A DNA stretch of 64,000 nt, taken from Pholis gunnellus (taxonomy: Eukaryota > Chordata > Actinopteri > Perciformes > Pholidae). Made by a program: the position numbers and the translations under genes. Under the pieces are notes generated by a model. The model was not told the origin of the DNA, did not search any database, and saw nothing but the letters and a program-made list of their open reading frames with translations. Each line of letters opens with the position of its first letter. Within the stretch, counting starts at the first letter, position 1. Of the stretch, positions 56,701-62,700 are shown in pieces. The DNA is taken from contig OU342815.1 in assembly GCA_910591455.2 (NCBI GenBank), positions 22,047,019 through 22,111,018 of the forward strand, in the 5' to 3' direction.

Positions 56701-59700
56701 GTCTTCTTTTTATTGGCAAGCAGCAGAGGATACGCTTTCTGTTTTTGTTACATTTCGGGTTGAGGCGTGATTAAGATATCTCGGTTTTAAGTTTTGTCCA
56801 GAGACTACAGCCAAACTAGCGGCCCTGTGAGGCTGCACAGTGACGCCCTGAGGGCAACGTCAAAGTCCCAGTGAAACACAAGTTAAAGCGACGCGATTTT
56901 TCCTTTCATCTCCCACTCGTCCTCCTCCTGATGTAACAACAGGTAAGGGAGGTGTGTGTGTGTGTGTGTGTGTGTGGAGCCAGCTGTCCTCTGTAGCTCC
57001 GTATCACGCTAAACTCCAAGCAAGCCCACTTTTTTAGCAGTCCAATCAAATACAAAGAATTTGATTTAAATCCCCTTTATAACTGTACACCGCTCGATTA
57101 TTCTGTTTCACTGTGAATAAGTCAAAGTACAGAAGGCTAAGGCGTTTTACGGGGACTTTAATTAACGTGGGCACGGCGGGCGCTGTCCAGGGTGCTGATT
57201 CTGGAGCCGTCCTGGGTATTCACCAGTGTGCTCAATGCTGACCCTGCTGGTGGGGAGTAATGGTGAATAGTTGTCTCACCTTTAAATCTCACAATATACA
57301 TACACACATATATACACTTTGTTGTTCCAGTCAGTTATTTAGTTTAATTCTAATGTATTTTCCTTGTCCATTCTAGTAGCTTTTTTTGTTTCTGTGTTGG
57401 CTTCAGCTAAATAATATATTAGGTTTTTGACGTTTGAAGTGTGTCGTGTACACTCCGGCTCTGTTAAGCAACATTGCAGGCATCTTGTTCACAATGGCGA
57501 GGTTAACATGATGATGTATGCTGTCGGAGGTATAAGGTTGACCGTGAAACATCTCAGGGTGCTTTCAGACCGTCTCCCTGGTTAGTTGGGCCGGTGTGAA
57601 AGCTGTCAGTTGAACCCTGTTTGTGGAACAAACAACCAAACCGAGACGTTCTCGAAAAGGAGGGTCTCGCTTCCAAGCAGACTGGTGTCGGTTTGTTTGT
57701 GGTGTGAGAAGAAATGAACCAACCGCCGGATGTTATGATAGCAGATACATAGTTTTAGCACAAACAGCTTATCTACTCCTAAATCCATCTGCTGATTTTG
57801 AAGTCTGTTCAGGAAGCGATCTTATAATAAATCTGTCTCGGGCCATTTATGTAACCTGTTTATGCAAATCAACACGTCTGGACGTCAGTGTTGGTATTCT
57901 CCCTGATTAATGGATCAAAGGCTCTTAGAACTGCTGTGCTCGTATTTGACTCTGTGTACTAAAATGCAACAAAGTATAATTCTTTCCCTTAGTGCAGACC
58001 AGATGAAACCAACTACAGGAGTGAAAGCAACCTTATTGCAGGGTGTTAGCATGCTAACATGTGCTGGTTTGAACTAAACACAAAATGCAGCTGAGGCTTC
58101 TGGGTATTTGGTGCTTAAATTATCGATGTGATGACATCACAACAATCACCGACGTCAGAGGGATTCTTCCTCTGGGGACCTCGAACATCCGTACAACATT
58201 TCATGGCAATCCACCCGGCAGTTAAGATATTTAACTCAAAACCACATTACGTGAACCGCTCGGTGAAAACTCAAGGGTCAAGATCACCAAAGTCGGTAAG
58301 ATTCAACCACCAATTTAATACACATAATGACCAAACGATTGTTTTGAATTTTCCTTTGTGATCGGGCTGTGAAATATTCCAAGCGCAGTCATGATACGAG
58401 ATACAATTACGCAGATAAAATCAGCAATCATGCAAAACCCATTTGAATCCTTGTTAGATTCCCATCTACCTGAACAGCTAACAAGCGTGGAAATGAATGT
58501 GCAAATTCTTTCCTCCCTCACGGACAAGAGTTTGTTTCACACGTTTATTCAGAGCCGCATTAAAAATAGATTTTCTGAAAAAGGGTTTTTCAAGGATAAT
58601 GAAGGTAATGTGGAACCCCCTGCTAGAACACATTCCTCTTCCCACCTCTGAATATTTGCAAAGAGAGCGTCCCGCTCACTCACTCGTGGATTGTTAATAT
58701 TTTACAGGGAATTAAGTTAAAGCGGGATTTAAAACGGGTGCTCCGCCACTTTTTAAAGAGTTAACTTTAAAAGTACCATCGAGCTAAAAACCTATTTTTT
58801 CACATTTGGAAAAGACGTTGATGAGCTGATAAAAGACCACATTTCACCTCCTAAATGTTTCCACAGACAGGAGTTATTTTCACAGATCTTCTCCCCTGGC
58901 TCTCGCTAATTGGGTTATTATCAGCTTGTCGAGTAGAACCATCGTGTCGTTTCACGTGTTCCTCTTGTACTTTATAAGGCTTTTTGCTCCCACAGACAGG
59001 AGGCTGTTTTTACTTGTTTTTGAGTGTTTGAACTCGAGAATGAAGATGTCCTTTGAACGCTTCGATGCGGAGCAGGATGTGTCCATAGATACGGTTCAGT
59101 TTCCCATAATATTTGATATTATATATTAATGGTCCTCAGAGGATGGGCTGCTATTGATTTTGGTGACTCAGGTTGTTTTTCTAGAGTGGTGGAAGTTTCC
59201 CCCAAATCAATCTGAGTCAGACTGATTTAAGTGAAACGAGACAACAACGGCACACAAAATACCTAGTATTCTATGAATACGTGAATACATATGTGAATGG
59301 ATATTTTAAGTATATATACAGCTTTAAAAAATAAATATATATGTAGAATTATATTATATATACAAATTATGAATAATAATTATATTGTGTAATATATCAC
59401 TACATATCTTAAGTGGAGGGAAATAAGCTATATATATATATAATGTTATACTATATTATACTATTTGTAAGCTAATGGCTCAGGGTTTGTTTGTTCCAGC
59501 AGGATTGGTGACCTTTATCCCCGTGCATTTTTTTCTTTTTTTGAATGGAGCTCATTTTTCCGCCGAGCTAATTTGGCTCACCGTTACTTAAGAATGGCTG
59601 AGAGCTAGCAGTCATATCAGCAGCTGCTGCTGCTCTCTCATTAGTCCCCCTCGGTTCAGTTCCTGGCAGTGAGCCGTTACCTTGGAGCTTCACTTGTTAA

Positions 59701-62700
59701 AATGCCAGACGGATGTGAGTAAGTCTCAGCCAAAGGTCTCGGTGAACGCCGTAGTTAGTCAGCTTCAGTGTGAGTTTCAGAATGAGAGATTTCGGACTAA
59801 TTGGCTGACATTCATCCTGCGCTATATAAATGATACTATAAATCCAAGTTCACATGAGCGCCACAGACGAGACGGAGGGGGGCTTAAATTGTCTTTGTGA
59901 GCGTGCATTAAGCACACATCAGTCGGTATAAAGCTCCGTCACGCCCGGTCTTAATGCTTGACAAGTTTTGGAGGACGACGGGTGTTTTGACTGGTGTTAT
60001 ACGCTGCTGAGTGCTACATTCATTTCAATATGTGAGATACTCACAGCCCTCTCTCTCTTCTCTCTCTCTCGGGTCACTTCCAAAAGGTGACAGCCGCAGG
60101 TCACGTTGGTATTATCTCTACATAAAGTCTTCATTTCCCTTCTCGTGAATAACGACACGAGGAACACACGAAGCAAACGTCTCAGTGAGCTTCACTCTGT
60201 AAATACTATTTTGAGCGCTAGTTATGATACTTTGCTCTTGTTTACATAGACAAATTAATCTCTGGTTAAATATCTAAATATGACAAAAAAAATGTTTTAG
60301 CCAGATGGAACATGAAATGTGCTCCGAGGCATTAGCAGACTAAGCTGCTGCTTAAGGCCCCCGGCCCATCAGGGGCCCATCAGGGGCCCACGTTATGCTC
60401 TGCTCAGGGTTGAAGTGTTTCAGTAATGTTTGTTGTCATGTTTTAAGCATCCATAACAACGGAGGAAATGCATTTGTTGGAGCGATTTCTGTTGAAGTTG
60501 ATTTTGGGGAATAAATGAATCCAAACCGTCCACTTCATTGGACAGACTGACTTGATGAGACGTCTTTGTCAAAGCTAAGATGCGTTGCGACGCAGACGTG
60601 GATGTCTTTGCATCGATGCATTGACAGAAGAGTTTGGTTTCATTTCAGCTCAGTGTGAGCCTTGTTTGCTTGAGTATTGCTGTCATATACTGTCACGATT
60701 GTTTCCTCTGTCTCTCCTCTGATCTCTGTGTTTCACCGGGGGCGGAGCTTAAACACACACTGTGAGCTCAGAGCAGAGAGACGACGTTCAACAACAACGT
60801 TAGGCAGGAAAAAAGGTGCTTTCAAGCTGAAACTCAAACACAGTGTTGTTCTGTTGGGAGCTGCAGCGACTTAAACCAAGTGAGAGTAGAAGAGCTGAAG
60901 AGCTGTGCATGAGGAAAAGTCTGCTAGCCGCTAAGCTAATGCATGCATTTTCTATTTGTCACTGCATTTTTCACACTTGTAATGCTTTGCAGAAGGATTT
61001 ATGTTTTACTTTTGTAATGTTTATGTGACGAGGAGGCTCACACAGATACCGGCATTCAAAATGTGCAGCTCTTTACATTATAGACTGCTTTTAATAAAAT
61101 GATGACATGCAGCAATATAGAAAATTGAGGATAGGATACAACAAGTCGATGTGCATTGAATCGTTAATAACAGTGCATTTAGAGCATTTGTTGGGGACTA
61201 TTTTCAGCCCTAAGATAAATACACACCCCGTGTGTTTGTGACAGCAACAACGTGAACGTTTAACGGAGCTTGTGGGGGATTCTGGCTCCACTTTAAAGGG
61301 GTTCAACCTGTTTCAGAGTTGTCAGAAGTGTCTTGTTAAAAAGCTACCAGTGCTCCTTGTTTCTCCAGGTGGCTGAATGAACTATAGTCTCAGAGAGGCT
61401 TCCAGGTAACACACATGGGTTTTTAGGAAACCTGGGGCTCAATTATGACACACCCTAAAGCTCTGTTCACTCTCGCAGCTAGCCGTGAGCTCCGAGCACG
61501 TGCAGAGGCGTTCATGCTCATTGCGCTTGTTTGTTGCAATATTCTCCGAAACACCAGAGGGCGTACGAACAACATGAACTGTGAAGAATCAAAAAGACAA
61601 CGAGCGGAACAACCGAGGACAACAATTTGATTTGGCTGCAGATTATTTGCTAAAATGTAAATTTTAAAGCCTGAAAGATGTTTTTTTAATGCATCTCTTT
61701 CGAGTAGTCTGGCTTATTCGTTGTTGTCGTCTTTTTTTTATGGTTTTGCTTTGGATTTGGTTGTGTTAGTTCGTTAAATATAATAAGTGCAAAAAAAGCA
61801 GAACTGTCTAAAGATGTTTTATTTGATCTCTAATACCTATTTTCCAGTAGATTTTTTTTAAAAGATGGAGGAAGATAAAGTCATAATGTACGCCCTCACA
61901 TCTCTGTGCTCTCTCCACTCTCAACACAATGAAAGATACAAGACCACGCTGCAGCAGCAACACGCCAGTCGGCAACGACACACTCACGCTAATTGGGCTG
62001 CCAAGGATAAAAACTCTCATAAAAAAAACATTCAACAACTTGTCAGCAGCCTTTGACATAACTGGGACAAACACAATGAAGGATTAATAACATGTGCCAA
62101 CATCAGGCTATTTTCTTCGACCTCGAGCAGCCTGTGCAGGGCTGGCATAACACGTTGTGACATTACATGGGGGACCGGGAAAAAAAAAACGGCATATAAT
62201 TGCGCTGACACCAGACACACTCCCGACACCTCGAGATGTGTCGCAAACAGTGAGAGGATGTGTCATCTGACCCGCACCTGTAATGCTGTCAATAAATAGC
62301 TCCGCAGAGGAACGAGCGCGGAAGAGTGACGACGTCTCTCGTGACAGAAGTAAATGTGATTCTTTAACCGTCTAGATTGCTCAACTTCGCGTTAAAGATG
62401 GCGGCAGACGGGGGAGTTGATTGGCCGTTAGATGCAGAGAGGGGGAAACGGTTAGAGCGGCTCACAGCTTTTGATTCCGTGAGTTCAGGCGTGACCGATA
62501 TTTCTCACAATTCACCCGGGCTTGAACCGGGTCGAGGTTTTTTTCAGTTCATTCTGCTGCTGTTTGAAAAATAAAGTGTGTTTGTTGGCCGTAACCGTAC
62601 CGGACTCCCAATTAATTAATGAGGAAAAATATGTAGGAAGGTATCGGGCCTGTGTGTTTTTTTAATTAGCTACTTTGTTTTCTTCGTTTCACTTTGATCT